A stretch of DNA of 64,000 nt, taken from positions 99,213-163,212 of the forward strand of contig JAHBUE010000004.1 of the NCBI GenBank assembly GCA_019638235.1. Reading direction: 5' to 3'. A model generated the notes under the pieces. The model was given only the letters and a program-made list of their open reading frames with translations. It was not told the DNA's origin and ran no database searches. The DNA comes from Cyclobacteriaceae bacterium. Its GTDB lineage: Bacteria; Bacteroidota; Bacteroidia; Cytophagales; Cyclobacteriaceae. Position numbers and translations under genes: made by a program. Shown piece by piece: positions 8,143 through 17,433 of the stretch. Numbering within the stretch: the first letter of the stretch is position 1; each line of letters starts with the position of its first letter.

Positions 8143-9000
8143 ATGAGTTTGCTAAACATGTTGACTTATATAATATGGGACATAGACCCGGACATTTTTA
8201 CCATTCCTATTATTAATCATCCGGTTAGGTGGTACGGATTGCTTTTTGCGTTGTCATTCCTGATTGGTCAACAGATAATGTATTTTATTTATAAGAAAGA
8301 AGGACGACCAGTTAAGGAAGTTGACACGTTGACAATTTATATGATTGTTGCAACAATTGTAGGTGCTCGATTAGGGCATGTGTTTTTTTATGACCCGGTA
8401 CATTACTTTCAAAACCCTCATAAAACAATAATGGTGTGGGAGGGCGGACTTGCAAGTCATGGTGGAGTGATTGGCGTCCTGATAGCTTTATTCTTATTCG
8501 CCCGAAAGGTTAATGTAAGTTACTTATGGGCGCTTGACAAAATCTCAATAGTGGCTGCATTTATTTTTTGCATGATAAGATTAGGCAACCTGATGAATTC
8601 TGAAATGATTGGGATACCAACAAATCAGCCATGGGGATTTATTTTTACGAGTAAGGACAATATACCGAGGCATCCTGCCCAACTATACGAAGCTATTCAC
8701 TACTTTATATCGTTTGTAATCTTGTTTTGGATTTGGCTAAGACAAAAGAACAGGATAAAAGACGGATTTCTATTTAGTTTGGCCTTGATAATCATGTTTA
8801 GTTTCAGATTCGTTGACGAGTTCTTTAAGATTAATCAGGAACAATTTGAGGACGGAATGATTTTAAACATGGGGCAGATATTGAGCCTCCCATTTATTTT
8901 GATTGGAATAGTTTTATTAATCCTGACCGCTGGTAAAAAGCGACAGCCAGCTTCGGCTGACAAAATTGTAATTGACGGAGAAGAAATCAGGACGGAGTAA
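8143..9000 (+). CDS. lgt: Prolipoprotein diacylglyceryl transferase
   Basis: The 285-residue membrane protein transfers diacylglycerol from phosphatidylglycerol to the lipobox Cys of prolipoproteins. Signature parts are VRWYGLLFALSFLIG, GARLGHVFFYDP, WEGGLASHGGVIG (the essential H-x-G region), GNLMNSEMIG and HPAQLYEA. Seven membrane segments can be seen. A second ATG at 8158 is possible as start. The gene is visibly more AT-rich and uses more A/T-ending codons than its two neighbours, which could mean replacement by a foreign copy. Substrates would include the lipoproteins encoded at 394 and 22444. Confidence 0.95.
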   Translation: MSLLNMLTYIIWDIDPDIFTIPIINHPVRWYGLLFALSFLIGQQIMYFIYKKEGRPVKEVDTLTIYMIVATIVGARLGHVFFYDPVHYFQNPHKTIMVWEGGLASHGGVIGVLIALFLFARKVNVSYLWALDKISIVAAFIFCMIRLGNLMNSEMIGIPTNQPWGFIFTSKDNIPRHPAQLYEAIHYFISFVILFWIWLRQKNRIKDGFLFSLALIIMFSFRFVDEFFKINQEQFEDGMILNMGQILSLPFILIGIVLLILTAGKKRQPASADKIVIDGEEIRTE

Positions 9001-9027
9001 AACCCAACCCGCCATAAATCCAAAACA

Positions 9028-9768
9028 TTAAAAACCGCCAAGCGACACACCAACCGTAAAGTAGGTCAACTCACCCTGGTCGGGGCCTTTGTTGTTTTTA
9101 AAGATGGGCGACAGGCTGTAATATCCAAACAGGTTGAAGTTACCAACCCCCGCACGAACAGTTGCCCCGTAGCGGAATTGGTTGAGATTCCAGTCTTGCT
9201 TGTTCTTGAATTTCTTGGTTTCTCCGCCTTCACGCAGTTTTAGTTTGGTAAACGAGTCTACTAAGACACCGCCTTTGAACCCGATGGAAGCCTTGAAGCT
9301 ACGCCCGGGGTCGTTAGGGCTTGTGCTGAAACGGAACTCCACGAGTGCGTCCACGTAATTGGCAATTAGTTGCGATTTCTTGATGCCCGTACTGTTGGGA
9401 TATAGCGAGTTTACAGGAACCATTCTAAGCGTTTCAAACGGGTCGTTCGGCCCGGCAATGTAGCCCAATGTTCTGTTGTTATTGAATTTGTACCGTTCAA
9501 GCCCTAAACCAACTCCGGGGTGAACGCTGAACTTGCTTTCACCGATACGCTTATCCAATTGATAATACAGGTTTACCGTGCGCGAACCAAAGGCTGCGGT
9601 GCTGAAACCAACGGAATCACCGAAAGGGAAATTCAGGCCGAAATCGATTAAAAACGTGCCCGGAATGTCAGGCCGGCCACTGCGTTTTTCCTTTTTATCG
9701 GTTGTTTGACCGAATGCAGCTAATGAAAGGGCGGTAATGAAAACAAGGAGCACGTATTTCTTGACCAT
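9028..9768 (-). CDS. Outer-membrane beta-barrel-like protein of unknown function
   Basis: The 246-residue protein is taken from the ATG at 9768, where a good signal peptide begins (MVKKYVLLVFITALSLAAFGQ). An upstream ATG at 9825 would place 19 residues ahead of it. The mature part alternates polar and hydrophobic residues in short strands separated by turns rich in Gly, Asn and Asp (GPNDPFETLRM, SPNDPGRSFKASIG), and ends YFTVGVSLGGF with a C-terminal Phe, as outer-membrane barrels often do. No named family is recognised. It is convergent with lgt (27 bases between stops). Confidence 0.7.
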   Translation of the reverse strand: MVKKYVLLVFITALSLAAFGQTTDKKEKRSGRPDIPGTFLIDFGLNFPFGDSVGFSTAAFGSRTVNLYYQLDKRIGESKFSVHPGVGLGLERYKFNNNRTLGYIAGPNDPFETLRMVPVNSLYPNSTGIKKSQLIANYVDALVEFRFSTSPNDPGRSFKASIGFKGGVLVDSFTKLKLREGGETKKFKNKQDWNLNQFRYGATVRAGVGNFNLFGYYSLSPIFKNNKGPDQGELTYFTVGVSLGGF

Positions 9769-9834
9769 CGCGGAATCTACAGTTAAAATAAGGCTCAAAA
9801 ATAGGTTTTTTGTTGATGGAGGCAAAAACTGTTT

Positions 9835-9864
9835 TTTGCCGGATAAATTAATTCTTTAGATTTG
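9835..9864 (+). promoter_or_regulatory. Promoter of tRNA-Arg
   Basis: TTTG at 9835-9838 and TAGATTTG at 9857-9864 are separated by 18 bases, close to the Bacteroidota consensus TTTG-N19-TAnnTTTG. The tRNA begins 45 bases after the -7 element. Confidence 0.75.
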
Positions 9865-9908
9865 CAGTCCAATTTTGAGCCTGTAACAAGGTTTGAAATT
9901 GAAATATT

Positions 9909-9982
9909 GCACTCGTAGCTCAACTGAATAGAGCATCTGACTACGGATCAGAAGGTTCGGGGTTTGAATCCCTGCGAGTGCA
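9909..9982 (+). tRNA. tRNA-Arg (anticodon ACG)
   Basis: Acceptor arms GCACTCG and CGAGTGC pair fully, with A as discriminator and no encoded CCA. The anticodon stem TCTGA/TCAGA encloses the loop CTACGGA, giving anticodon ACG (read as ICG after deamination). The T arm shows GGTTTGAATCC. It stands alone with its own promoter and terminator. Confidence 0.96.
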
Positions 9983-9988
9983 CTTCAC

Positions 9989-10028
9989 GGGGACAGTATT
10001 GAAAATTTTTTCGATCTGTCCCTTTTTT
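9989..10028 (+). terminator. Terminator of tRNA-Arg
   Basis: GGGGACAG pairs with CTGTCCC around a 19-base AT-rich loop and is followed by six T. It begins seven bases after the tRNA. Confidence 0.85.
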
Positions 10029-10058
10029 ATCCCAATACCCTGAGATTAAAAGTTCGTC

Positions 10059-11555
10059 ATGATCAAAATTCTCAGTACAAAACAAATTCGGGAGCTTGAT
10101 GCGTACACCATTAAGCATGAACCGATTCCCTCCATCGATTTAATGGAGCGTGCCTGTTGTGCATTTTGCTCATGGTTTACCGCGCATTTTGATACACGAT
10201 TTACCGTTGGAATTATTTGCGGTAGCGGAAACAACGGTGGCGATGGGTTGGGTATCGCCCGCATGTTGTTGGAGTGGGATTATACCGTTAAGGTTTGGGT
10301 GATTGAAGGCGCAGGTAGCGAATCAATAGATTTTAAAACCAACCTGTTACGCCTGAAGGATAAAGTTTTGATACAGTCCATCAGCGAACCGTATGACAAA
10401 GGACTGTTTACGGGTTGTGATATTTTAATTGATGCCATGTTTGGCTCCGGCCTGACACGACCTGTTGAAGGTGTTTGCGCCAACGTGATAGGATGTATGA
10501 ATCAGGCGGATGCCATTCGTGTAGCAGTTGATATTCCTTCCGGCCTGATGGCGGATGCACCCTCTTCGGGCGAAATTGTAAAAGCCGATTATACCGTATC
10601 ATTTCAATTACCAAAGCTTGCTTTTTTCATGGCAGAGAATCAGGCTTATGTTGGTGAATGGCATGTAGTTGATATTGGACTTAGTAAAACAGGACTTGAG
10701 CAATTTCATACAAATACATGGTTGCTTACACAGAAATATGTAGCGGGGCTTGTGAAACCCCAGCACAAATTCGATCACAAAGGAAAGCGTGGCCACGCCC
10801 TGCTGATTGCCGGAAGCTATGGCAAAATGGGGGCGGCTGTACTTGCCTCGCGGGCTGCACTTAGAGCAGGTATCGGGTTGCTTACAACACATATTCCGGC
10901 TAACGGATATACAATTATTCAAACTACAGTGCCAGAAGCTATGGCCAGCGTTGACCCATCGCACGAATGTTTTTCTGCTTTGCCCGAAACGGAACTTTAT
11001 ACCGCTGTCGGTATTGGCCCCGGCTTGGGTAAGGATAAGAAAACAGTACAGGCGCTGGCTGCTGCGTTGGAAAAAATCACTGCTCCATTAGTGCTGGATG
11101 CCGATGCGCTGAACATCATAAGTGAAAACCGTGAATTGTTGGCGTTGCTGAAACCGGGAACAGTCCTTACGCCTCACCCAAAAGAATTTGAACGACTGGC
11201 TGGCGTTTCAAAAAATGACTTTGAAGAAACAGATCGTCAGAAAGCGTTTTCAAAAGAACATAAAGTAGTGGTTGTTTTGAAGGGTGCGCATACAACCATT
11301 ACCTCACCGGAAGGGGAGATGTTTATAAACAACACCGGTAATCCGGCTATGGCAACTGGCGGTAGCGGTGATGTGCTGACCGGGATACTCACTGCCTTGC
11401 TGGCACAAGGATATGCTGCTATTGATGCCGCCCGGTTGGGTGTTTGGCTTCATGGGCTGGCCGGGGATGAAGCGCGCAGAAAGTCAGGTTCACGCGGTCT
11501 TATCGCGTCAGATTTTATTGATTGTTTGCCTGCGGCCTTTTCAGGGCTGCGATAG
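10059..11555 (+). CDS. Bifunctional NAD(P)HX epimerase / ADP-dependent NAD(P)HX dehydratase
   Basis: The 498-residue fusion repairs hydrated NADH and NADPH. The N-terminal epimerase half (about residues 1-215, Yjef_N fold) has VGIICGSGNNGGDGLGIARML and VAVDIPSGL. The C-terminal half (about 225-498) is a ribokinase-like dehydratase with KGKRGHALLIAGSYGKMGAA, the LTPHPKEFERL block, and the catalytic ending NTGNPAMATGGSGDVLTGI. The layout and length match the fused E. coli YjeF (about 515). It is cytoplasmic and stands behind the tRNA terminator as its own unit. Confidence 0.93.
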   Translation: MIKILSTKQIRELDAYTIKHEPIPSIDLMERACCAFCSWFTAHFDTRFTVGIICGSGNNGGDGLGIARMLLEWDYTVKVWVIEGAGSESIDFKTNLLRLKDKVLIQSISEPYDKGLFTGCDILIDAMFGSGLTRPVEGVCANVIGCMNQADAIRVAVDIPSGLMADAPSSGEIVKADYTVSFQLPKLAFFMAENQAYVGEWHVVDIGLSKTGLEQFHTNTWLLTQKYVAGLVKPQHKFDHKGKRGHALLIAGSYGKMGAAVLASRAALRAGIGLLTTHIPANGYTIIQTTVPEAMASVDPSHECFSALPETELYTAVGIGPGLGKDKKTVQALAAALEKITAPLVLDADALNIISENRELLALLKPGTVLTPHPKEFERLAGVSKNDFEETDRQKAFSKEHKVVVVLKGAHTTITSPEGEMFINNTGNPAMATGGSGDVLTGILTALLAQGYAAIDAARLGVWLHGLAGDEARRKSGSRGLIASDFIDCLPAAFSGLR

Positions 11556-11655
11556 AAATATTTTTTTTCATCCATTCAAACCTTTTGGCTGGTTTTTGCA
11601 TCTAATAGGTAAAATCCCTAAAACTTTTGGTGTGGATTTTGCGTATTTTACTACT

Positions 11656-12006
11656 ATGAAACTGCTAAAAACCTTGTCCGTATTGCTTATCTGCCTGTTT
11701 TCGGGTGTTGCTATGGCGCAGGATGCAGCATTTCAGCCTGAACACACGTCTATTGCAAAGACTGTTTCCATTTACCCCAACCCGGCCACGGAATACATTG
11801 AGATTAACCTCGACCAGTTAGATGCAAATAAGGTTAAGCTTTCGCTCTATAATATAATCGGTAATGAAATGCCGGTTGAAACGGAAGTAATCAGCGACCA
11901 CAAAATGCGTGTTCGGGTTAAAGATTTTGCTGCTGGCTATTACTTAGTAGCCTTACGGGATGATGAAACCAAATTTAAGGGTACGTATAAATTCTTAAAG
12001 CGCTGA
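11656..12006 (+). CDS. Solo type IX secretion sorting-tail protein
   Basis: The 116-residue protein is a Sec signal peptide (MKLLKTLSVLLICLFSGVAMAQ) followed almost at once by a T9SS type A sorting domain. The YPNP motif in TVSIYPNPATEYIEINL, the central LSLYNIIGNEM, and the C-terminal GYYLVALRDDETKFKGTYKFLKR are all typical. No passenger domain exists: only about 15 residues lie between signal and tail. It would be exported and presented to the T9SS, but what it carries is unknown. The 3' end overlaps the convergent threonine aldolase gene by 12 bases. Confidence 0.85.
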   Translation: MKLLKTLSVLLICLFSGVAMAQDAAFQPEHTSIAKTVSIYPNPATEYIEINLDQLDANKVKLSLYNIIGNEMPVETEVISDHKMRVRVKDFAAGYYLVALRDDETKFKGTYKFLKR

Positions 12007-13023
12007 ACATAGCGCTTTCGCTTTTTCAGCAAATTCGTCAACTTCTTTTTCTGTCGTGTCAAATGAGCACATCAACCTGCATTCGTAGGTGCGGTCGTTC
12101 CACACATAAAAGTAAAATTCCTGTTGCAGGGCTTCTGTAATTTCTTTTGGTATGATGGTGAATACGCCATTACCATCCACAACTTGTGTGATTTTTATTT
12201 GTGGCACCTCGCGCAAAGCCTGTTCTAATCGTTTTGCCATTTGGTTGGCATGAGTGGCGTTGCGTTTCCATAAATCATTTGATAACAGTGCCTCGAACTG
12301 TGCAGAAATAAACCGCATTTTGGAATGCAGTTGCATGCCTTGTTTGCGAATGTAGGCAAACTGTTTACTTAGTTCAGTACTAAAAAATACAACAGCTTCC
12401 CCGAACATCATTCCGTTTTTAGTTCCGCCAAACGATAGTACATCCACACCGGCATCTTTGGTAAAGGTTTTAAAATCCTGACCAAGGCTAACAGCCGCGT
12501 TGCTGATGCGTGCTCCATCCATGTGCAGGTACATGTTATATTTTTTTGCTACCGCTGATAATGCCTTCACTTCTTCTGCCGTGTACACGGTGCTGTATTC
12601 TGTGGATTGCGAAATAGAAATAACTTTTGCTTGCGGATGATGCTGATCGCCTAAGCGTTGAATCCGGTTTTCTACCTGGTCGGCATAAATTTTTCCATTC
12701 GTAGTAGGTATCCCAATCAGTTTGCAACCAGAAAATTTTTCAGGTGCAGTAGATTCATCCACATTGATGTGCGCTAACTCCGAACAGATAATAGCATTGT
12801 ATGATTGCGTGGCAGCGGTTAAGCCCAACACGTTGGCGCCTGTGCCGTTGTAAACAAAGAACACCTCAACCTCATCGCCAAAAAGAGCCTTGAATTTTTT
12901 TATTGTGCGTGCAGTAATTTCATCTGCACCATACGAACCTGTATGCCCTGTGTTGGCATGGTTCAATGCGTCCATAATTTCAGGATGTACACCGGAGTAG
13001 TTATCGCTGGCAAAAGCTTTCAT
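11995..13023 (-). CDS. ltaE: Low-specificity L-threonine aldolase
   Basis: The 342-residue PLP enzyme splits threonine or allo-threonine into glycine and acetaldehyde. Visible fold-type I features are the N-terminal FASDNYSGVHPEIMDAL, the cofactor-stacking SELAHINVDE, the Asp in YLHMDGARISNAA, and the PLP lysine in LSFGGTKNG. Length agrees with the family (about 333-345). It is cytoplasmic. A palindromic repeat separates it from the gene on its 5' side. Confidence 0.93.
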   Translation of the reverse strand: MKAFASDNYSGVHPEIMDALNHANTGHTGSYGADEITARTIKKFKALFGDEVEVFFVYNGTGANVLGLTAATQSYNAIICSELAHINVDESTAPEKFSGCKLIGIPTTNGKIYADQVENRIQRLGDQHHPQAKVISISQSTEYSTVYTAEEVKALSAVAKKYNMYLHMDGARISNAAVSLGQDFKTFTKDAGVDVLSFGGTKNGMMFGEAVVFFSTELSKQFAYIRKQGMQLHSKMRFISAQFEALLSNDLWKRNATHANQMAKRLEQALREVPQIKITQVVDGNGVFTIIPKEITEALQQEFYFYVWNDRTYECRLMCSFDTTEKEVDEFAEKAKALCSAL

Positions 13024-13034
13024 GTATTTTAGAG

Positions 13035-13104
13035 CTTGGGTATTAGGACTTAGGGGTTAGGACTTAGTTTACTAATGCCCAAGTCCTAAGCCCTGATACC
13101 TAAT
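13035..13104. repeat. Intergenic inverted repeat built from TTAGGACTT units
   Basis: TTAGGACTT occurs twice on the left side and pairs with AAGTCCTAA on the right; outer ATTAGG pairs with CCTAAT. The 70-base palindrome fills the gap between ltaE and the CHAT gene, both on the minus strand. It resembles extragenic low-complexity palindromes of Bacteroidota and could act as a terminator stem or transcript-stabilising hairpin. Confidence 0.6.
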
Positions 13105-13106
13105 AT

Positions 13107-16100
13107 CTATTCGAGTCCAATCATCATAAACGCACCCCAATGAATAGGGTCGGGGTATTCATTCCTGATTTCTTTTTTGGCTTCAATGAAACTCTGACGC
13201 ATATTGTTAGTGCTAAGCCACTTCTGATAAAATTTCAGCATTAGCTTTTGTGTAGCCTCATCATCTACTTTAAACATACTCATAATTAGTACTTTGGCGC
13301 CAGCCACTAAAAAAGCACGCTGTAAACCAAATACACCTTCACCGGCTTGCAATTCTCCTAAACCGGTTTCGCAAGCGCTGAGTACAACAAGGTCGGTGCG
13401 ATCAAGGTTAAGATTCATGGCTTCATACGCAGTAAGTATGCCGTTCTCCATGTTGTAGTTGTAATCGGTTTTGTTCAATAAGTCGCCAGCGCCTTTTAAC
13501 AGCAAGCCGTTACGCAATAAAGGATTTTGTGTAAGCGCCAGTTCGTTGCCCTCCATTTCATCTTCCGGACGAAGATCATCAGTGGATTTATAGAATCCGT
13601 GTGTTGCAACATGGAATATTTTCGGACTGTTCAGTTCTTTTATGCGCTCTTCGGTTGCGCTTGTTTCAAGATATTCTTCGGTTTTCCAGCCTTTTTGCTT
13701 CAGCAATGCCTGTAATTGATTGACTTCGCGTTCTGTTCCGGGCAACTGCGTGATTGGCCCTTTAGATGCCTGAAGATAGAACGTTGGATTTCCGAACATG
13801 GAAGCGCTGTTATCGGGTACTGCGCGCGACTTCACCCTGTTCAGGTACAGATCCTTTGTGTTGCTTACGAGTACGATATTGGAGTTATCCATAATGTACT
13901 TGCCATCCGGTGTGGGAATGGCCTCAAGATTGATTTGGTTATACACGCCATCTGCCGAAAGGTAAATGGTAGAAACCTGGCCGAGCCCTTTCTGGATGAG
14001 CCCCCAGTAAACAGTATATGAAACTTCATCATGAATCTTCCCCTGAATAGCGTTTCGGTAATAACGGAGATTCCGCCCCTCCATGTTTTTACCGTTTGTC
14101 AGTAAAATAACTTCCGGTTTTTTGCTGTCATTGCGTACATACATGGCAGCATATACAATTGAATCTGTAAGCACATGATTGAATACCCGGAACCTTATCA
14201 TTTCGATGGCTACTTCGTTTGGTTTAAGTGATTTCTTTACATCCTCAAACGTAATACGTTTTGCATCGAAACTCTGCCCGAATAATTCAGACTTCTGACT
14301 CAGGTATTTTTCAATGCGTTCTATTTCTGCGGTAAGCAATGCAGGCTCGATTTCATTCTCCAACAGTTGCTCCGGACTAAGCGACATGGCCAGTGTGAGC
14401 AATTCTTTTTTCTCAACCCAATCCTGGTATGTTTTCTTCAGCTCTTCATCCGTGCTGTTCATAATGCGCTCGCGGATTTTAATGGAGGAACTTAACAACA
14501 AAGCCTTTGTAAGAAGTTGGTAATTGTACACGTTGTTGAAATCATTGATGTTGGTGAAGGCAAGTGTGTTGTAAAATTCAAAGTCGCCTTTAATGGTATT
14601 CCAATACTTGGCTTTTTCGCGTTCGCTTAATGCCGGGAAGAAATCCTTGATGAACTTTTCATAGTTGTTTAGCGCGCCTTCAATGTTTTGTTTCGCTCGT
14701 TTGAAATCTTTCTTCATGTAATACACCTTGCTTAACTTCGATTGAAGTTTCACATATTCCGGGTGTGTGGTGTTGAACTTGTCTTTATACAGTGAACTTG
14801 CCTTGTTATAGAATTCTTCAGCTTTGTTGTAATTTTTCTGATGGTAATACACATCCCCGGTAAGGGTATATATGCTGGCTGTGTTGATATTGTTTTTTGC
14901 GCCTGCTTTTTGTTTCCAGATGCTTTCAGCAATAGTGAGTGAATTGAAGGCAATTTCGTATTTCTTTTCAGAGATGTAAACCTGGGCTAAGTTTTTCAGG
15001 ATCTCAGCATATTGTGGATTGTCCTTGCCTAATTTATCAGCAATGATGTCGCGTGCTTCTACCAATATTTTTTCAACATCTCTGCGGTTGTCGCCATCGT
15101 GGAATTTAATCAGCCCTAATTGCGATAACGAACGCGCTACCTCTACGTGGTTGCGCCCGAACTGCCTTTCAAAACTCACCAACGATTTACGCGCATTCTC
15201 TTCGGCTTTATCGTAATCGCCTAAGCTGTAATAAATATCGCTGAGCAACCGTTGTGTAGGTGCAACTTTTGTGGAAGTTTCGCCATAGGTTTTAACAGCT
15301 AATTGGTTGGCGCGTTGTGCAATGCGTTCAGCTTCGGGATAATCGCCCCGTGCCAAAGCAAGCCTGCCTTTGTTTGTAAGCGGGTCGATCAGCCGGATTG
15401 TCTCTGAGCCGTAAACCTTTTCGTATTCGGCAAGAAGGTTGTTCAGCAAAACTTCGGTTTGCGAGTACGAACCTAATTGAATGAACAAACTCGACAGCTC
15501 CTCGGCCGTAGAAAGGTCATTGCCAATCAGTACGCCCGCTCTCTTAATCATTTTTTTGGTTTGATTGAGATTGCCCTGAGCTTCATCAAACATACCTTTT
15601 ATTCCATATAATTTTGCCTGTGTTTCAATAGCGTTGATGTGGTCGGGTCTCCATTTTTCATCGCGATTAGCTCTAAGTTCAAAGATTTTTATTGCACGAT
15701 TAATATCATTATTGGCGCGGTCATAATCTCCGATCTTTAACCGGAGTTTTGCCATTTGATTCAGCGCGTTGGCATATACCGGGTCAATATCGCTGTACTT
15801 TATCTGGGCTGCATCAGAGGCCATTTCGAGCGCTTTGGCTGCCAACGAAAACCTGTCGGTTAATTCGTAGTAGGTAGCAATATGAAACAATAACTTAAGA
15901 TGATCTTTATGCTTGAGGTGAATCTCCTTTACAAGAAACTTCTCGTAGCTGTCTTCATAAATTTTTCCGGCTTCTTCAATCTTGTTGGTGTAGTCTAAAT
16001 AAAAGTTAGCAAGCGCAATCTGCCCTAAATGATATTCCGGAGATCCCTCACCGTATAATTCTCTCTTGATGTTAAGAATCTGGTTGAGGTAGGATTCGGC

Positions 16101-17333
16101 ATTTGAATAGCGTTGTGTTTGAATGGCCGCGTCATGCAAAAATTCCAGCATACGAATGCGTGTTTTATAATATTGCGGTAACGCCTCTGAATCTAATATG
16201 TCATTTGCACTGCGTTCAAGACTACGGGTACGATCTTTCGATAGCTTGGCATCGAACTCAACAGCTCTCAGGTTAATGTTTAGTAAACTTGATTTGACAA
16301 AATATTTGCCCAACATGCGATCATATTCAGCTTTAAGATTAGCATATCGCGCACGGTTATCCGTTAGCTGAAGTTGACTCAACTCGCCAAGGTACAGATC
16401 GTGTGCTAACGGAACTGAAGGTGATGTTCGTTTCTTCAACTCATTCAATTGATTGCCGAAGTCAGCTTGCTTTTCTTCTTTTGGCAGGCGTGGAGGAATA
16501 AGTCCATCGTTACTTTCTGCATACATTAATGTGAACCAGTAATCTAACTGCACCAACACCAGGCTTGTTTCACCAAGCATTTTCACGTTTTTGGATATCC
16601 ACGGGCGAGCTGATTTATACGCTACTTCAACACTGTCAATATCGCCTTTCTTGCCATAGGCGAGTGTAATTAATGATAGCAGCCGGGCATAGCCTGAGTA
16701 ACGTGATGAGTATTCTTCCTCAGGAACCCGAACCGTTTTCATTTTTCCATCTACAACTTCAGTTTCCTTATCCACCGCACGCGCTGCCATAAAGATTTCG
16801 TTTGCACGTAACAACGCCAGCGCATCGTTACAGTATCCCTGCCCAATCATGGCCTCGGCCAATTCCAACACAAACTTGGCCTTCAAAACAGGGTCGGTTT
16901 GCCCTTCGCTGTTTACAATAAGAGCCGCTTGTTCCAGCAACTCCCGACTTTTCCGGTAATAGCCATAGTGATTGTACACCTCGGCAACATCAATAAGTGT
17001 GTTTGCGTGTTTGGCGGTGTTCTCACCGAAAATGGTTATGCTGGTAGCAATGGCCTGATTAATATTTGTTTCAAAGGTTTTTAATGTGCCATAGGCCAGG
17101 TCGAACTTTGCCTGGCGGGTGTAGTACCCCGGCATATATGGGTTTGACGTGCCTAATTTTTTTGTTACCTGTGCTTTGAATTTATTCAGCGTCTTTATCG
17201 CCTTGGCGTAGTCTCCGGAATTGAAACTCTTATCGGCTTTGGCCAGCGTTTTATCAAATTTTTTCTGTGCCCAGGCGGGTGCTGCCAGCAACACCGCTAC
17301 AACCACCACAAGCGTCAACCGCAATTTTCTCAT
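13107..17333 (-). CDS. Exported TPR-repeat protein with C-terminal CHAT protease domain
   Basis: The 1408-residue protein has a signal peptide (MRKLRLTLVVVVAVLLAAPAWAQ), then a very long array of helical tetratricopeptide repeats over about residues 30-950. Clear TPR consensus pieces include YAKAIKTLNKF, GDYDKAEENARKSL and KNYNKAEEFYNKASSLY. The last 350 residues or so are a CHAT (caspase HetF Associated with TPRs) domain with both catalytic residues: His in VATHGFYKS (about 1245) and Cys in LSACETGLGE (about 1321). CHAT proteases cut partner proteins after activation through their TPR part. The signal peptide places this one outside the cytoplasm, unlike the CHAT proteases of craspase-type defence. 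No partner gene is adjacent. Confidence 0.92.
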   Translation of the reverse strand: MRKLRLTLVVVVAVLLAAPAWAQKKFDKTLAKADKSFNSGDYAKAIKTLNKFKAQVTKKLGTSNPYMPGYYTRQAKFDLAYGTLKTFETNINQAIATSITIFGENTAKHANTLIDVAEVYNHYGYYRKSRELLEQAALIVNSEGQTDPVLKAKFVLELAEAMIGQGYCNDALALLRANEIFMAARAVDKETEVVDGKMKTVRVPEEEYSSRYSGYARLLSLITLAYGKKGDIDSVEVAYKSARPWISKNVKMLGETSLVLVQLDYWFTLMYAESNDGLIPPRLPKEEKQADFGNQLNELKKRTSPSVPLAHDLYLGELSQLQLTDNRARYANLKAEYDRMLGKYFVKSSLLNINLRAVEFDAKLSKDRTRSLERSANDILDSEALPQYYKTRIRMLEFLHDAAIQTQRYSNAESYLNQILNIKRELYGEGSPEYHLGQIALANFYLDYTNKIEEAGKIYEDSYEKFLVKEIHLKHKDHLKLLFHIATYYELTDRFSLAAKALEMASDAAQIKYSDIDPVYANALNQMAKLRLKIGDYDRANNDINRAIKIFELRANRDEKWRPDHINAIETQAKLYGIKGMFDEAQGNLNQTKKMIKRAGVLIGNDLSTAEELSSLFIQLGSYSQTEVLLNNLLAEYEKVYGSETIRLIDPLTNKGRLALARGDYPEAERIAQRANQLAVKTYGETSTKVAPTQRLLSDIYYSLGDYDKAEENARKSLVSFERQFGRNHVEVARSLSQLGLIKFHDGDNRRDVEKILVEARDIIADKLGKDNPQYAEILKNLAQVYISEKKYEIAFNSLTIAESIWKQKAGAKNNINTASIYTLTGDVYYHQKNYNKAEEFYNKASSLYKDKFNTTHPEYVKLQSKLSKVYYMKKDFKRAKQNIEGALNNYEKFIKDFFPALSEREKAKYWNTIKGDFEFYNTLAFTNINDFNNVYNYQLLTKALLLSSSIKIRERIMNSTDEELKKTYQDWVEKKELLTLAMSLSPEQLLENEIEPALLTAEIERIEKYLSQKSELFGQSFDAKRITFEDVKKSLKPNEVAIEMIRFRVFNHVLTDSIVYAAMYVRNDSKKPEVILLTNGKNMEGRNLRYYRNAIQGKIHDEVSYTVYWGLIQKGLGQVSTIYLSADGVYNQINLEAIPTPDGKYIMDNSNIVLVSNTKDLYLNRVKSRAVPDNSASMFGNPTFYLQASKGPITQLPGTEREVNQLQALLKQKGWKTEEYLETSATEERIKELNSPKIFHVATHGFYKSTDDLRPEDEMEGNELALTQNPLLRNGLLLKGAGDLLNKTDYNYNMENGILTAYEAMNLNLDRTDLVVLSACETGLGELQAGEGVFGLQRAFLVAGAKVLIMSMFKVDDEATQKLMLKFYQKWLSTNNMRQSFIEAKKEIRNEYPDPIHWGAFMMIGLE

Positions 17334-17361
17334 AAGGATCGTTTTTAGAAAAATTCAACTT

Positions 17362-17392
17362 CGAATCTAAAGAATTTGGCAGGCTTAGCCAA
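17362..17392 (-). promoter_or_regulatory. Candidate promoter of the CHAT gene
   Basis: Read on the minus strand, TTGG is followed after 19 bases by TAGATTCG, one base away from TAnnTTTG. It sits about 30 bases before the ATG at 17333. Confidence 0.4.
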
Positions 17393-17433
17393 CTTTTGTT
17401 GGATTTGTACGCCTCCATATTGATGGAAGCATT

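Noticed and set aside
11413..11655. N-terminal extension of the T9SS-tail protein
   Set aside because: It overlaps the 3' end of the NAD(P)HX repair gene in another frame, and the signal peptide starts at 11656.
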